DNA from: Podocnemis expansa
Lineage: Eukaryota > Chordata > Testudines > Podocnemididae
Length of the DNA: 64,000 nucleotides
Assembly (NCBI GenBank): GCA_007922195.1
Contig: ML682059.1
Coordinates: 10,118,118 to 10,182,117, forward strand
Direction: 5' to 3'
In this document: piece after piece, positions 46,901 to 52,379 of the stretch
Layout: the number at the start of each line of letters is the position of its first letter
Position numbering within the stretch: position 1 is the stretch's first letter
Translations under genes and position numbers: made by a program
The notes under the pieces: model-generated
The model's database searches: none
The model's input: the letters and a program-made list of their open reading frames with translations, nothing else
What the model was told of the DNA's origin: nothing

Positions 46901-48855
46901 TGTGCCTTTTAGTCTTCCCACAGAGCTTAACAGAGTAAGATGACCACATGTCCCACCTTTAATGATAATAAGGCAAATTTAGCTCTTAAGCAATAGTTAA
47001 ACTGGATTTGCACCAAGGTAACTGAGCAGAATCTCACTTGTTTTAGACCCTGAGTCATCTTATGGTCTCTCCCACACTTATCTCTTGTGAAATGCATACC
47101 AAAGAACAGTTCTGAACTATTGGCTCGCTCTTAGCACTTAGCTGACAGCCCAACTAACTTGCAGGAATGACATCTGACCTCCCAGTACTCAGAAGGTTGG
47201 AGGGTTGCATTCAGAAACCCCCTGAAATTCAGAACTCTTGGAGGAGGCTTTCCCAAAGTCAATATTATTCCTGTTTTGTTTGGGATGAGACATGAATACT
47301 CAAAGGCAGTCCAAAAATAAAAATATATTACATTAACCGGTTGTAAGGGCCCTAGAACAATTTTGGTTTACCAGAATCTGCATTAACTACTGAAAACTAC
47401 TAGCTTTCAGCTTTCACTACTAGCTTTCAGTTTTCTCTTCAGATAGGATAGAAGTCACATTGAATGAGGGATGTGAGACTTTTTGCAAATAACCTCTTGG
47501 CCCATCACAAGGATGAGTGGTTAATTCCACCCTTTGCCTTTCCCTGCTACTGTTGTGGCTCTATAACTCCAGTTCTTTAGTTTAGTCTTTCAAGCCACTG
47601 GAAAAATCAATTTGCTGCAGACACAGAGCCAGTTGCTCTCAGTTTGAGACCAAGGTTGGGGAGAAGAGAATAGCAAAAAGAATAGAGCAGAGAGGTAAGA
47701 TGTGCAGGACCTAACTTGTACTATGCCTTTTTTGAACAAAAAGCTTCACATTTGGTGGAGGAGAGAGAAAAGTCTAAAGGTACCCTGATGTTGTGATGTG
47801 GGGAGGACAGTAGAGACATAGCCGATAATGGAAAAGGATTAGAATGAGAGTCAAGCTGTGAAAGAAAAGTGAGGCACCTGGGGCAGAGGTATCTGTGAGA
47901 TATCAATTCAAGGGTGATAGTTGAAGTGTGATGGAGTGTGGTCACCTAGGAACAAACGTAGAGATTATGGCATGAAAGATCATGCGGATGTAATCATGAG
48001 TGTCTTGAGAAATAAAGAGGTTCTGGATTAATCGAATACCTCTCATAGTTCACAACTACATGATAAGTCTTGGTTAATGATGGAGCTGAACATCAAATTC
48101 ACTGTTTTTAAAATATGGCTTTATAAATTTCAATAGGGAGAAATACTCTTCAACAACTGGGAGTCTATGTTCACTGGCAATGGGGGACAGTTCAACACCC
48201 AGATTCCAATATACTCCTTTGATGGGAGGAATGTCATGACAGATCCATCATGGTGAGTTCACATTGCTGCATTTTCTATATTACATAAAATCAGTTTTAC
48301 CAGCTAGTAAGTGTCAAAACACTCTGGGCTGTTATGAATGTGACAAAAGTTAACTCCCCATCTCCTCTCATCCTTTCCCTTCATTTCCACTTGCCTGTTG
48401 ACCTCTGATTGGGACATCAGAAGTTCGCTGTTCCTAGTTCTCTCCATTCTCTCCCTATTTCCTCTCCCCATCCCATCCATATCTTCTTTTCGTTACTTTG
48501 CTTTCTGCACTATTATTGCTTGAAATTAATTTAGCATGGGGGAGGGGGTGGGCAGAAACCGAGGCTGTGGTAGACTTAAGATTTAATGTACATATAAAGG
48601 ATTGTTTTAGGAAAATAACTTAAAACATTACTGTTTAGGCCGCAGAAAATCATATGGCATGGGTCAACTGCAAATGGGATCCGTCTGGTTAACAGCTACT
48701 GTGAAGCATGGCGGACAGCTGACATGGCATTTATGGGACAGGCTTCACCACTGGCAACTGGGAAACTTCTTGCTCAAAAACCTTACAGTTGTAGCAATAA
48801 GCTAATTGTTCTGTGTATTGAAAACAGTTTCATACCTGATAGCCCACGAAAATAG
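1895..48855 (+). CDS. COL15A1: Collagen alpha-1(XV) chain, 3' portion (16 exons joined)
   Basis: Collagen XV is a basement-membrane-zone multiplexin and chondroitin sulfate proteoglycan; its C-terminus can be released as restin, an endostatin-like fragment. Joined exons: 1895-1948, 2030-2089, 4493-4561, 4968-5009, 9082-9121, 17074-17163, 20672-20721, 23108-23227, 26442-26586, 34716-34780, 43344-43472, 43647-43706, 45310-45369, 46318-46503, 48137-48252, 48639-48855. They total 1503 nt, i.e. 500 residues plus TAG, with all phases compatible and GT-AG introns throughout. Order of domains: interrupted Gly-X-Y repeats (exons 1-10), trimerisation segment (exon 11), hinge (12-13), endostatin-like domain (14-16). 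COL15A1 is preferred over COL18A1 because of [18 protein letters not shown] and the HCKMP interruption, all of which match my recollection of mammalian collagen XV. The N-terminal part lies upstream of this window. The introns are packed with transposons. I am confident of the gene; individual splice sites were chosen by eye. Confidence 0.96.
2030..2089 (+). CDS. COL15A1: COL15A1 exon, Gly-X-Y repeat
   Basis: This 60-nt exon codes 20 residues, starting [16 protein letters not shown] and ending VTLY, which leaves the Gly-X-Y register. The acceptor is tcatttcag and the donor gtaagt; both ends are phase 0. It lies 81 nt after the previous exon, the shortest intron in the window. Confidence 0.93.
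2090..4492 (+). other. COL15A1 intron without recognised element
   Basis: A 2.4-kb intron. A 3' AATA/TACA simple repeat lies at 4318-4352. No exon or classifiable transposon was recognised in the remainder. Confidence 0.6.
4318..4352. repeat. (AATA)n/(TACA)n simple repeat
   Basis: A run of aataaataaata followed by catacataaataa, about 140 nt upstream of an exon acceptor. Confidence 0.85.
4493..4561 (+). CDS. COL15A1: COL15A1 exon, Pro-rich Gly-X-Y repeat
   Basis: This 69-nt exon codes 23 residues: five Gly-Pro-Pro-type triplets, then GSVIHIKG, which starts a non-collagenous interruption. The acceptor is ttgccttccaag and the donor gtaagt. Both boundaries are phase 0. Confidence 0.93.
4968..5009 (+). 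CDS. COL15A1: COL15A1 microexon coding a Cys-containing interruption
   Basis: This is a 42-nt exon between an acceptor ending tttgaatag and a gtaagt donor. It codes 14 residues, [14 protein letters not shown], a non-collagenous interruption with one cysteine. The segment matches what I recall of mammalian collagen XV at this position (xxFPIPxRPHCKMP), which supports it despite its size. It is phase 0 at both ends, so skipping it would keep the frame. It is too short to show as an ORF. A hAT-like element sits about 160 nt downstream. Confidence 0.88.
5176..5384 (+). mobile_element. hAT-like MITE, family 'caggggtctcaaac', copy 1
   Basis: This 209-bp element has terminal inverted repeats caggggtctcaaactc and gtttgagacccctg. 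It is flanked by a perfect 8-bp target duplication, CTTTAAGA, at 5168-5175 and 5385-5392. CAG termini and an 8-bp duplication are hAT superfamily hallmarks. There is no coding capacity. A second, inverted copy lies at 62359-62541. Confidence 0.93.
6478..6595 (+). repeat. Dispersed repeat with hammerhead-like core, copy 2
   Basis: Contains ttctcccacgaaagctcatg, then ctgttagtctttaagtgcca and, after a spacer, gactaacacagctgcccc. This matches the right arm near the assembly gap (52780-52935). The 5' arm of the hairpin is lost. Confidence 0.8.
7000..7068. mobile_element. Short palindromic repeat (MITE-like)
   Basis: The ends are gtgaaatcctggc and gtcaggattttcac, forming an imperfect inverted repeat over about 70 bp. 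No target duplication was identified. Confidence 0.55.
7413..7513. mobile_element. Short inverted-repeat element (MITE-like)
   Basis: The ends cgtctacactgcagtgaa and taactgcagtgtggacat are inverted repeats of one another. The class is not resolved. Confidence 0.55.
9082..9121 (+). CDS. COL15A1: COL15A1 exon, end of non-collagenous interruption
   Basis: This 40-nt exon codes [13 protein letters not shown] plus the first base of a Gly codon. The acceptor is tttgtgtgtag and the donor gtaagc. The HPG and FHG motifs align with the corresponding interruption of mammalian collagen XV. It starts in phase 0 and ends in phase 1, matching the next exon, which starts with GT to complete the Gly codon. 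Confidence 0.88.
9122..10445 (+). other. COL15A1 intron, unclassified repeat-like sequence
   Basis: No exon. Sequence around 9820-10420 reads like a diverged interspersed repeat (gtgccta and tctctctggtta phrases), and a similar style resumes at 13060-13480 after the DIRS-like insertion, so that insertion may be nested in an older repeat. A G run lies at 10419-10428. Confidence 0.45.
10446..10615 (+). repeat. DIRS-like 1 left inverted terminal repeat
   Basis: Contains ttctttgagtgctgcttgca, cattcagtattagg, ctttttagccctagcctgtc and ggccactcctgtggctaca, all complementary in reverse order to 12866-13035. Confidence 0.8.
12713..12830 (+). repeat. DIRS-like 1 internal complementary region
   Basis: The left half is complementary to the left terminal repeat start. 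The middle, gggttacttacctgtaacca, complements the outer end of the element. The right half complements the end of the right terminal repeat. Confidence 0.72.
12866..13035 (+). repeat. DIRS-like 1 right inverted terminal repeat
   Basis: Contains gatcagggtcgagg, ataggagtggccag, caggctagggctaaaaag, cacctaatattgaatg and tcaaagaaggatgg, the inverted partner of 10446-10615. Confidence 0.8.
13036..16535 (+). other. COL15A1 intron between DIRS-like 1 and a MITE
   Basis: No exon. Contains a weak inverted-repeat stretch at about 13755-13993 (ends tacactgc and gtgtagacataacc), and a fragment of a repeat around 15325-15410 (gaggtcatatcttttactgg...). The rest is unremarkable. Confidence 0.5.
16536..16718. 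mobile_element. Palindromic hAT-like MITE
   Basis: A 183-bp element with terminal inverted repeats cactgttccctctaa and ttagaggaacagtg-type (ttagagggaacagtg). The inside is GT-rich. The flanking 8-mers gttgtgac and gttgactc agree at only 5 of 8 positions, so the duplication is decayed or absent. Confidence 0.75.
17074..17163 (+). CDS. COL15A1: COL15A1 exon, Gly-X-Y repeat
   Basis: This 90-nt exon has phase 1 at both ends. It codes [18 protein letters not shown] and continues with [11 protein letters not shown] plus a split Gly. The Gly-X-Y register is interrupted near PDFWGLH. The acceptor is gtggcag and the donor gtatta. It lies between an 8-kb intron upstream and a 3.5-kb intron downstream. 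Confidence 0.92.
17311..17412. mobile_element. Short palindromic repeat, 'cctgattcagca' type
   Basis: The ends cctgattcagcacag and ccttgctgaatttggg are inverted. Internal taagtacaagctaactttaa resembles other copies near 34395-34465 and 45045-45110. Confidence 0.5.
17690..17815 (+). mobile_element. CR1 LINE 3' tail fragment
   Basis: Contains aggaggtcagacctgatgat followed by ggtcccttctgtcctt and aactctatgag, the characteristic CR1 3' end. Heavily 5'-truncated. Confidence 0.7.
17855..17955 (+). mobile_element. LINE/SINE 3' tail fragment
   Basis: attgcaagccttcggggggc, actgtctctttc and cagcacttagcacaatgagg match the type of tail shared by amniote L2-like LINEs and CORE-SINEs. It is interrupted by the hAT-like element that starts at 17962. 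Confidence 0.5.
17962..18745 (-). mobile_element. hAT-like element, family 'caggggttaaagta', copy 1
   Basis: This 784-bp element begins caggggttaaagtaagctgg and ends cctttaatccctg. It holds repeated ctaaaaata and gttccaggg motifs near one end and a GT-rich part near 18450-18600. The flanking 8-mers (ctcattgg, cacacagg) match only 5 of 8. Inverted relative to the copies at 34850 and 53211. The 180-codon ORF at 18143-18685 on the minus strand is low-complexity Pro/Thr/His and not a gene. Confidence 0.85.
18746..20671 (+). other. COL15A1 intron, no recognised element
   Basis: AT-rich intron with no exon and no transposon that I can name. Confidence 0.55.
20672..20721 (+). CDS. COL15A1: COL15A1 exon, non-collagenous interruption
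   Basis: This 50-nt exon completes a Gly codon and codes [16 protein letters not shown], a hydrophobic or aromatic interruption of the triple helix. It corresponds to the LRHFLNNLK-type segment of mammalian collagen XV. The acceptor is tgatttttcag and the donor gtaatt. It starts in phase 1 and ends in phase 0. Confidence 0.9.
20722..23107 (+). other. COL15A1 intron with one weak repeat
   Basis: No exon. About 22175-22345 resembles an interspersed inverted-repeat element (gtgccagtgtagacag at left, ctagtgtggacatggccta at right). The rest is unclassified. Confidence 0.5.
23108..23227 (+). CDS. COL15A1: COL15A1 exon, Gly-X-Y with short interruption
   Basis: This 120-nt exon codes 40 residues. 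[16 protein letters not shown] is followed by the interruption EPSGGFFMS, then [15 protein letters not shown]. The acceptor is cttctcag and the donor gtaagt; both ends are phase 0. Two Ser-Gly dipeptides (ESG and PSGG) are present; see findings. Confidence 0.94.
23350..24375 (+). mobile_element. CR1 LINE, diverged 3' portion
   Basis: Reverse-transcriptase remnants are readable with many stops: a VPQG-like block near 23425, a degenerate F-(N)D-D-type block near 23490, then a 3' end with ctggacttaatgacttcctg and gatcccttccagctctac at 24320-24360. Old, with no intact ORF. Confidence 0.75.
24376..26441 (+). other. COL15A1 intron with old palindromic repeats
   Basis: No exon. 26187-26307 is bounded by gattttcagaaac and tttctgaaaatc (inverted), MITE-like. 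The rest is unclassified. Confidence 0.5.
26442..26586 (+). CDS. COL15A1: COL15A1 exon, long Gly-Pro-Pro tract
   Basis: This 145-nt exon begins [18 protein letters not shown] and continues through SPGYGIV into a run of Gly-Pro-Pro triplets ending AIYGS plus one base. Exon ends are tgccttgacag on the left and gtgaga on the right. It starts in phase 0 and ends in phase 1. Confidence 0.95.
26720..27770 (+). mobile_element. CR1/L3-type LINE, diverged
   Basis: Starts aattatcaggcacatagata..., continues with cagtcaacacagcttttgt-like text, then a remnant of the domain reading [17 protein letters not shown] near 27075-27130, and downstream LINE text to about 27770. No intact ORF. Confidence 0.72.
27921..28025 (+). 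mobile_element. LINE 3' tail fragment
   Basis: Ends catgatctgaccagtatggc followed by agctcttat, the common turtle CR1/L2-like tail type. Confidence 0.55.
28730..29325 (+). mobile_element. hAT-like non-autonomous element, GC-rich
   Basis: This 596-bp element runs from cagggctggcccaagg to gagtggctctg, with a perfect 8-bp target duplication CCTCCAGA at 28722-28729 and 29326-29333. The interior is GC-rich with no real ORF; several overlapping ORFs on both strands are composition artefacts. Confidence 0.9.
29334..30589 (+). other. COL15A1 intron, unclassified
   Basis: No exon and no element I can name. Some of 29430-30320 could be an old retroelement, but I see no diagnostic end. Confidence 0.4.
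30590..32300 (+). mobile_element. CR1 LINE copy A, 5'-truncated, relatively young
   Basis: This 1.7-kb copy carries most of ORF2. A 441-codon ORF (30805-32130) has reverse-transcriptase blocks [13 protein letters not shown] (about residues 119-131), [10 protein letters not shown] (about 176-185) and FADDTKLGG (about 207-215), the last containing the catalytic Asp pair. The upstream part (30626-30811) is in another frame, implying a 1-nt loss near 30785; a second frameshift near 32115 cuts the C-terminus. The 3' end reads ggttggactagatgatctca, gaggtcccttccaaccctat and gattatg. A near twin (copy B) is at 40868-42076. Confidence 0.95.
30805..32130 (+). pseudogene. CR1 ORF2 reverse-transcriptase remnant
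   Basis: A 441-codon open frame within CR1 copy A. It covers the reverse-transcriptase domain and the C-terminal region; the endonuclease domain is absent because of 5' truncation. FADD replaces the more common YADD catalytic box, as in many CR1 elements. It is not a host gene and cannot be complete, as it lacks endonuclease and has flanking frameshifts. Confidence 0.93.
32472..32982 (+). mobile_element. hAT-like non-autonomous element, 'cagggctgtcccta' family
   Basis: This 511-bp element has termini cagggctgtccctagt and ctatagggatggctctg. The 8-bp flanks TGCATATC (32464-32471) and TGCGTATC (32983-32990) match 7 of 8. The interior is GC-rich, and the 161- and 142-codon ORFs there are composition artefacts. 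A related terminus occurs at 60420-60435. Confidence 0.9.
32991..34715 (+). other. COL15A1 intron, little recognised
   Basis: T run at 33226-33237, a (GA)n tract at 34183-34200, and a short palindromic repeat around 34395-34465 (catgcttagtttcaagcat ... cacatgcttaaagttaagca). No exon before 34716. Confidence 0.5.
34716..34780 (+). CDS. COL15A1: COL15A1 exon, last Gly-X-Y block, tandem acceptor
   Basis: This exon is 65 nt with the first acceptor (tttag) or 62 nt with the second (tttagcag). Both keep phase 1 and differ by one Ala codon. It codes [17 protein letters not shown] and TRNL up to gtaaga. The longer form matches the residue count I recall for the mammalian segment. It ends the triple helix before NC1. 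Confidence 0.93.
34850..35534 (+). mobile_element. hAT-like element, family 'caggggttaaagta', copy 2
   Basis: This 685-bp element has termini caggggttaaagtata and ccttcctttaacccctg. A perfect 8-bp target duplication AAACAATC lies at 34842-34849 and 35535-35542. Interior ORFs (His/Pro/Thr-rich, 34957-35253) are low complexity. It sits only 70 nt downstream of exon 34716-34780. Confidence 0.95.
35850..39288 (+). mobile_element. DIRS-like element 2, with a nested LINE fragment
   Basis: This 3.4-kb insertion has inverted terminal repeats: left 35850-35990 (aataggtgctccactcc, cagaaacttttgatagcaat, tcctagctatcctcttg) and right about 39131-39288 (gaggatagctgg, attgctaccaaaagtc, ctcccatagggacacac). 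Inside the right repeat, 38938-39050 is an internal complementary region (gaagtggagcacccac then gatgggtgctccacct). The plan matches element 1, but the sequence is a different subfamily. A CR1 fragment (38255-38440) is nested inside. No intact reverse transcriptase or recombinase ORF is recognised. Confidence 0.7.
38255..38440 (+). mobile_element. CR1-like LINE fragment nested in DIRS-like 2
   Basis: Reads [20 protein letters not shown] and continues with a phrase like [15 protein letters not shown], a C-terminal CR1 ORF2 segment. It is truncated on both sides. Confidence 0.65.
39378..39900 (-). mobile_element. CR1 LINE 3' end, minus strand
   Basis: ttcatagattttaaggtcag, aagggaccag and gatcatctagtctgccttct are the reverse complement of a CR1 tail. 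The following text (gaccccagatatggccatca etc.) continues the 3' UTR of that CR1 type. Confidence 0.75.
40325..40775. mobile_element. MITE rich in TTATTTCRAAATA motifs, copy 1
   Basis: Starts near ggtatgtctatactgaaaag. The interior holds many short palindromes of the type atttcaaaata/tattttgaaat. The right end is obscured. A copy with clear ends lies at 58331-58772. Confidence 0.6.
40785..40866 (-). repeat. Dispersed repeat with hammerhead-like core, copy 3
   Basis: On the plus strand: ctgtggcacttgaagactag, gcatgagtttttgtgggaga and aaagcccacttcag; minus-strand copy, cut at 40866 where CR1 copy B begins. Confidence 0.75.
40868..42076 (+). mobile_element. CR1 LINE copy B, with internal deletion
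   Basis: Nearly identical to copy A from its cagattggagagaagaagag start. It has an extra stretch near 41041-41056 that shifts frame, a stop near 41172, and a deletion: after gtagaaaaggacctg (ends 41816) it jumps to agtaacggaggacag, skipping about 390 bp present in copy A at about 31642-32032. Tail ends gattctatg near 42076. 5'-truncated and abutting a hammerhead-like repeat. Confidence 0.93.
42077..43343 (+). other. COL15A1 intron, unclassified
   Basis: No exon. An AT-rich (ATTTT)n-like tract at about 43279-43320 precedes the exon acceptor. Nothing else recognised. Confidence 0.5.
43344..43472 (+). CDS. COL15A1: COL15A1 exon, NC1 trimerisation segment
   Basis: This 129-nt exon codes 43 residues containing [16 protein letters not shown] and [13 protein letters not shown], the conserved multiplexin trimerisation fold that nucleates three-chain assembly in collagens XV and XVIII. 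The acceptor is ctttaacag and the donor gtatca; phase 0/0. The preceding intron is 8.6 kb and carries most of the young repeats. Confidence 0.95.
43647..43706 (+). CDS. COL15A1: COL15A1 exon, start of NC1 hinge
   Basis: This 60-nt exon codes [20 protein letters not shown]: the end of the trimerisation segment and the start of the proline-rich hinge. The acceptor is gttcttgcag and the donor gtaagt; phase 0/0. Confidence 0.94.
43707..45309 (+). other. COL15A1 intron with CR1 tail
   Basis: No exon. Contains a CR1 tail (44405-44585) and a short palindromic repeat (45041-45110, cccagattcaggaaagca ... ctaaatcaggacccc). Confidence 0.6.
44405..44585 (+). mobile_element. CR1 LINE 3' tail fragment
   Basis: tggaatctccatccttagag, gcaggggttggacagatgac and ctcctgaagtcccttccaat are CR1 3' end text. 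Confidence 0.8.
45310..45369 (+). CDS. COL15A1: COL15A1 exon, NC1 hinge
   Basis: This 60-nt exon codes [20 protein letters not shown], the protease-sensitive hinge that links trimerisation and endostatin-like domains. The acceptor chosen is gaattaatag, which gives phase 0 and a length matching mammals. Two later AGs (in gatttcag and tcttccag) are possible. The second (exon from 45328) would stay in frame; the first (from 45319) would too, giving shorter hinges. The donor is gtaagt. Confidence 0.85.
45370..46317 (+). other. COL15A1 intron, no recognised element
   Basis: AT-rich. An 88-codon ORF (45994-46260) has no recognisable domain and no splice support, and I treat it as chance. Confidence 0.55.
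46318..46503 (+). CDS. COL15A1: COL15A1 exon, endostatin-like (restin) domain part 1
   Basis: This 186-nt exon codes 62 residues starting [18 protein letters not shown], with the first domain cysteine at residue 20 ([12 protein letters not shown]) and the conserved FLSSHLQDL and LPIVNLK motifs. The acceptor is tattttccag and the donor gtaaaa; phase 0/0. Confidence 0.97.
46504..48136 (+). other. COL15A1 intron, no recognised element
   Basis: A 1.6-kb intron; nothing recognised. Confidence 0.55.
48137..48252 (+). CDS. COL15A1: COL15A1 exon, endostatin-like domain part 2
   Basis: This 116-nt exon codes [18 protein letters not shown] and [18 protein letters not shown] up to PS plus two bases of a Trp codon. 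The acceptor is tttcaatag and the donor gtgagt; it starts in phase 0 and ends in phase 2. LFNNW and IPIYSFDGR discriminate collagen XV from XVIII. Confidence 0.96.
48253..48638 (+). other. Last COL15A1 intron
   Basis: A 386-nt intron with C/T-rich stretches; no repeat recognised. Confidence 0.7.
48639..48855 (+). CDS. COL15A1: COL15A1 last coding exon with stop
   Basis: This exon has 217 coding nt: one base completing Trp, 71 codons and TAG at 48853-48855. It carries domain cysteines 122, 152 and 160 (SYCEAW, YSCSN, VLCIEN), which with Cys20 make the four cysteines of the two endostatin-fold disulfides. The protein ends IPDSPRK. The acceptor is actgtttag. Confidence 0.97.
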
Positions 48856-50450
48856 TGAATTTGTTGCACATAGAAAATGTTTGCTTTATTTCATAAAAAA
48901 GTTGACACTGAAATTTAATTTTTAATGGTGTAAATATTCTATGTTTCTAAATTGCACATTTACAAATCCAACCAAAGAAAGCATACCTCAAGACAGAATA
49001 TTCCAGCCGGGTGGAATTCAGCCCCAGTTTAGAAAGCTGGCAGATGGCCTTTTTGTACCACTTAAACCCGGCATGGAGGGAGGGCAGGTGGGTCAGCAGG
49101 CTGAGCAACATTGCAGAAGTGTCTATTAACCCCTTGTGCAGTGGATCCAGTCTCCATGTTGGCCCATGCAGGGCTGGGGTTGAAGATCACTTTGTGGATG
49201 GGCCAAATATGGTCTGAGAGCAAGACCAAGGGAAAGACCACAAATCCATGTTTATTTGGAGCCAGTGGCTCTGGTTTCACAATCAGCCAACACAGAAGGG
49301 CTGCTACAGTGCACAGCAGCCCTCCACCCTGGATGTAGATTGTAGGGCGTAAATTTAATCTCCCTTCTTCCCTCTTCCCACGTGACTACTCAGGCCAGGA
49401 TCCCTTATTTTTTTTTTTTTTTAATGATGGCCTGAAGTTAGGCTCCTAAGGTCCTTGGGAGTTGGCATTTTAACAGTTAGGTGCCTACTTCATTGAATTT
49501 CAGCAGATGGTAGGTTCCTAACCATGAACTTAACAGTCTGACGTCAAGCTTCCATTTTTTTAACATCTTGGCATTGGGCCTTATGTGGGAGGACTGAACT
49601 TCACCCACTGCGAACACAAAATCTGATCCATACTTTGGTGCTACTATTGTAAGGAAACCCCAAGCAGTATTAACAGAAAACACATCCGAAGAGTGCGACT
49701 TGGTTTTACTGCCAGAGCTGAGCAGTAAACCATCTAAACTTTATTCATACCACTGCATCAGAGAAGAAGTTCTTTTCTATTGTAATCGACACTGCTGAAA
49801 GGCAGACATCTGTCATGTTTTCTTTAAAATAGATTTTAGGCAATGTTAGCCCATTAAGTTATATGTAAAATGACTGGCTGGGTCTCCCACAGTGAGACTG
49901 TCCCTTTTCACTGCTGTTTGTCACATAGTGAAAGAATTGTTAATATAAACTAATCTGTGCTTATAAAAACCATCATTAAGTATTAATGTCTCACACAAAC
50001 AGTATTACCGTAACATGTGTTTCATCTGTATTTTCCTATAGTATATTTTAATTTAAGGTATTTACTTATTGTCATCACCTAACAGACTATAACTGTAAAG
50101 GATGAACGTCCACATCATCATTCTATATAAGCTAGACTCTAGATTGGAAATGGCTACTCTTTTAGATGATTTTGTGACAAACTTGCCATCAAATCAGTAA
50201 TTTAATATTCCAGTAGCTACTTTCATTCAAGTGAAAATTTCCATCCAGATGGCTTTTTTATTATAAACTGATTGTTTTATATGATGTAAAAATATGAAAT
50301 CCAGTTTTATTTTTCCATTTTAAGTAATACAAAAGCATCTTTCCTGGCTTCTCTGAGTCACCTGTTTGCTGTAAATGTTAGTTTCATTGCTATAATGTAC
50401 AAGTGAGGCAAAGCTGCCTTTTTTTTTTTTCCTCAATTATTCTTCAGGCA
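48856..50450 (+). other. COL15A1: Probable COL15A1 3' UTR (end uncertain)
   Basis: This is AT-rich sequence directly after the stop codon, mostly free of recognisable transposons except a short repeat around 49425-49510 and a T run at 49409-49424. No canonical AATAAA occurs here; weak variants are AATATA near 49942 and AATACA at 50326-50331. The first canonical AATAAA downstream is at 51212-51217. I infer a UTR from position and low repeat content only. Confidence 0.5.
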
Positions 50451-51211
50451 GTCGTGAATAGATTCCCTTCATGCCTGCAAAATGCAGGGAACCTTCACCC
50501 CCAAAGTTGGAGCCAAGGCTCCCACAAGATGTTGAACCTCCAGTGCCTGATTATGCCAGACAGTCTAGACTGAGTCTGAGGTCACAGAAGCTTCACAGGT
50601 TTGGAAGAGTCTGCCTGCAGAGATTGTTTGCAAGACAGGAGCCTCTTGGGGTACAGAAGGAAGTCTGCTGTGAGGCATTCAGTTATGGTCACTTCATCTA
50701 AAACAAGGAGAAACTGAGGGGTCTCCAAGACAAGCACTGAGAGATTCAGGATACAAAAAGCTCCTATTTGAAGCAGGAGTGAAAAGATGGTGCTTGCTGC
50801 CTTGGAGAGGAGATAAATAGGAGAGGATAAGATTCAAGCATTCAGAATAAGGAATAGTACTGAGAAGGTAAAACAGGAACCTGGGGCTATTTAAGAGAAA
50901 ACATGCTTCCATCCATGCCAGAGAACATAAATGGCAGCAGGGGCAGCACTGGCACTGGGCTTACAGGGCTCAAACCCGAGTCCCAGCACCCGAGTCCCAG
51001 CACCCAAGCCCCAGATCTGCCACTGGGTTGCCTGCAGCAGTGCACAAGCCCCAAGTCCCAGCATGCTGAGCCCCGGGTCTTTTCCCCAGCCAGCGGTGAT
51101 TATGCATGGCAGGGCTGCTCTAACAAATTTTCAAGTAAATGCACTGTGCCAAATTGGGGCCTGCTATAAGTATCTGAAACTACTGTCCTTTCTATACCAA
51201 GCTAAGAAAAA
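50451..51211. other. Downstream intergenic sequence
   Basis: No gene. A short tandem of cccgagtcccagca type lies at about 50975-51010, in a GC-richer patch. Unclassified repeat likely. Confidence 0.45.
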
Positions 51212-51217
51212 AATAAA
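51212..51217 (+). promoter_or_regulatory. Candidate canonical polyadenylation signal
   Basis: This is the first AATAAA after the COL15A1 stop, about 2.36 kb downstream, just before a tRNA-derived SINE. It may be the distal poly(A) signal of COL15A1 or chance in A-rich sequence. Confidence 0.3.
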
Positions 51218-51244
51218 TTAGTAATTGCTAGCGATTGCAAAAAA

Positions 51245-51435
51245 CAAGTTTGTACAGTGGTTAGGGCACTAGTTTGGAATGCAGGAGAGATCTCAGGTTC
51301 CATTTGCAGATCTGCTAATCACCTCCTGTGTCATCCCGGGCAAGTCACAGACTTTATGTGGCACAGCTCCCCATCTGTAAGTTGGGTATAACAGCATTTC
51401 ACTACCTCACAGGATATATGCTGTGCTGGTGTGAT
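51245..51435 (+). mobile_element. tRNA-derived SINE, MIR/CORE-like
   Basis: The head cagtggttagggcactagtt and gagatctcaggttcc resemble tRNA A and B box regions. The body gtgtcatcccgggcaagtca, ctccccatctgtaag and ctacctcacaggat match the CORE-SINE/MIR body. Plus orientation, diverged. Confidence 0.8.
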
Positions 51436-52227
51436 TTCTTTATTTCCCAGTGCTGATTGGGTGGCACACAGTGAGGGAATTGTCCCTCTGGTGTTCATAA
51501 TTATTCACTAAGCCCAGAACTAACTCTTTTCCCTTGTCTGGCAGAAATGCCAACCATTGGCAGGGTATGATCACTACATCAAGGCAATAAATAAAACCAG
51601 ACCTGCCCACCACAACAGTGGTTGGGTAGCAGATGAGTAAAGTAGTCATCCTGGGTGCTTGGGGAGGCGGGGAACAAGGAGCACCCAGGATGACGACTTT
51701 GCTCATCTGCACCTAAACCATTCTTGTGTTACGCAGAACTGGCAGAGCATGGAAAGTGTTTCCACTCGGGCATGCAAAATGTCTAGGACCAAGCCTTGTG
51801 GGGGCACCTGCTCTATGTCCACACATCAGCAATGGAGCAAATCTCAACAAAATTGAACCCCTGCCCAACACAGTGATGGTATCAGTTATCAGAAAACTGA
51901 TCATCTTGTGCAGATACTGTTATTAGAAGTCACTAGTTTTAATTAAAAATAATGTCCCAGTATCTACTCCTATTTACATCTGCCCCCCTCAGCAAAAATG
52001 AGGTTGCCCAAACAGAATTTATTCAGTATGTTCAAATAAGTTAACATACATGTGCCACAACTTCCCCACTTGAACAAGCCTTCATTGAGGCAAGGTTTTC
52101 CATTTGTGTTTGGCCCCTCAGGAAAGCCAGATAAAACTTCTGTGAAGATAGATGTGAGGTGAGTGACACTTCAGGTAAAGACTTGGAGGTTAAACTAGTG
52201 GATGGCAAATGGAATGAGTCAGCCATG
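51436..52227. other. Intergenic sequence with a local near-palindrome
   Basis: No gene. 51637-51705 reads gatgagtaaagtagtcatcc and then aggatgacgactttgctcat after a short spacer, an inverted repeat of about 25 bp per arm. Otherwise unclassified. Confidence 0.5.
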
Positions 52228-52379
52228 CGACAGCAGAAGAAAAAAAACAACAAGCAGTTGTGTGGCACTTTAAGACTAACAGATTTATTTTTTGCATGAG
52301 CTTTCGTGGGAGAAGATCCCACTTCCTCAGATGCTTCGAAGATGGGTGAACTTACAGAAAGGAATGAAACTAAATGCAA
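52228..52379 (-). repeat. Dispersed repeat with hammerhead-like core, left inverted arm
   Basis: gtgtggcactttaagactaa, catgagctttcgtgggagaa and ttcctcagatgcttcgaaga; exact inverted counterpart of the right arm at 52780-52935. It runs into the assembly gap. Confidence 0.9.

Noticed and set aside
51245..51320. Possible tRNA gene
   Set aside because: The tRNA-like head continues into a MIR/CORE SINE body and lacks a plausible full cloverleaf.
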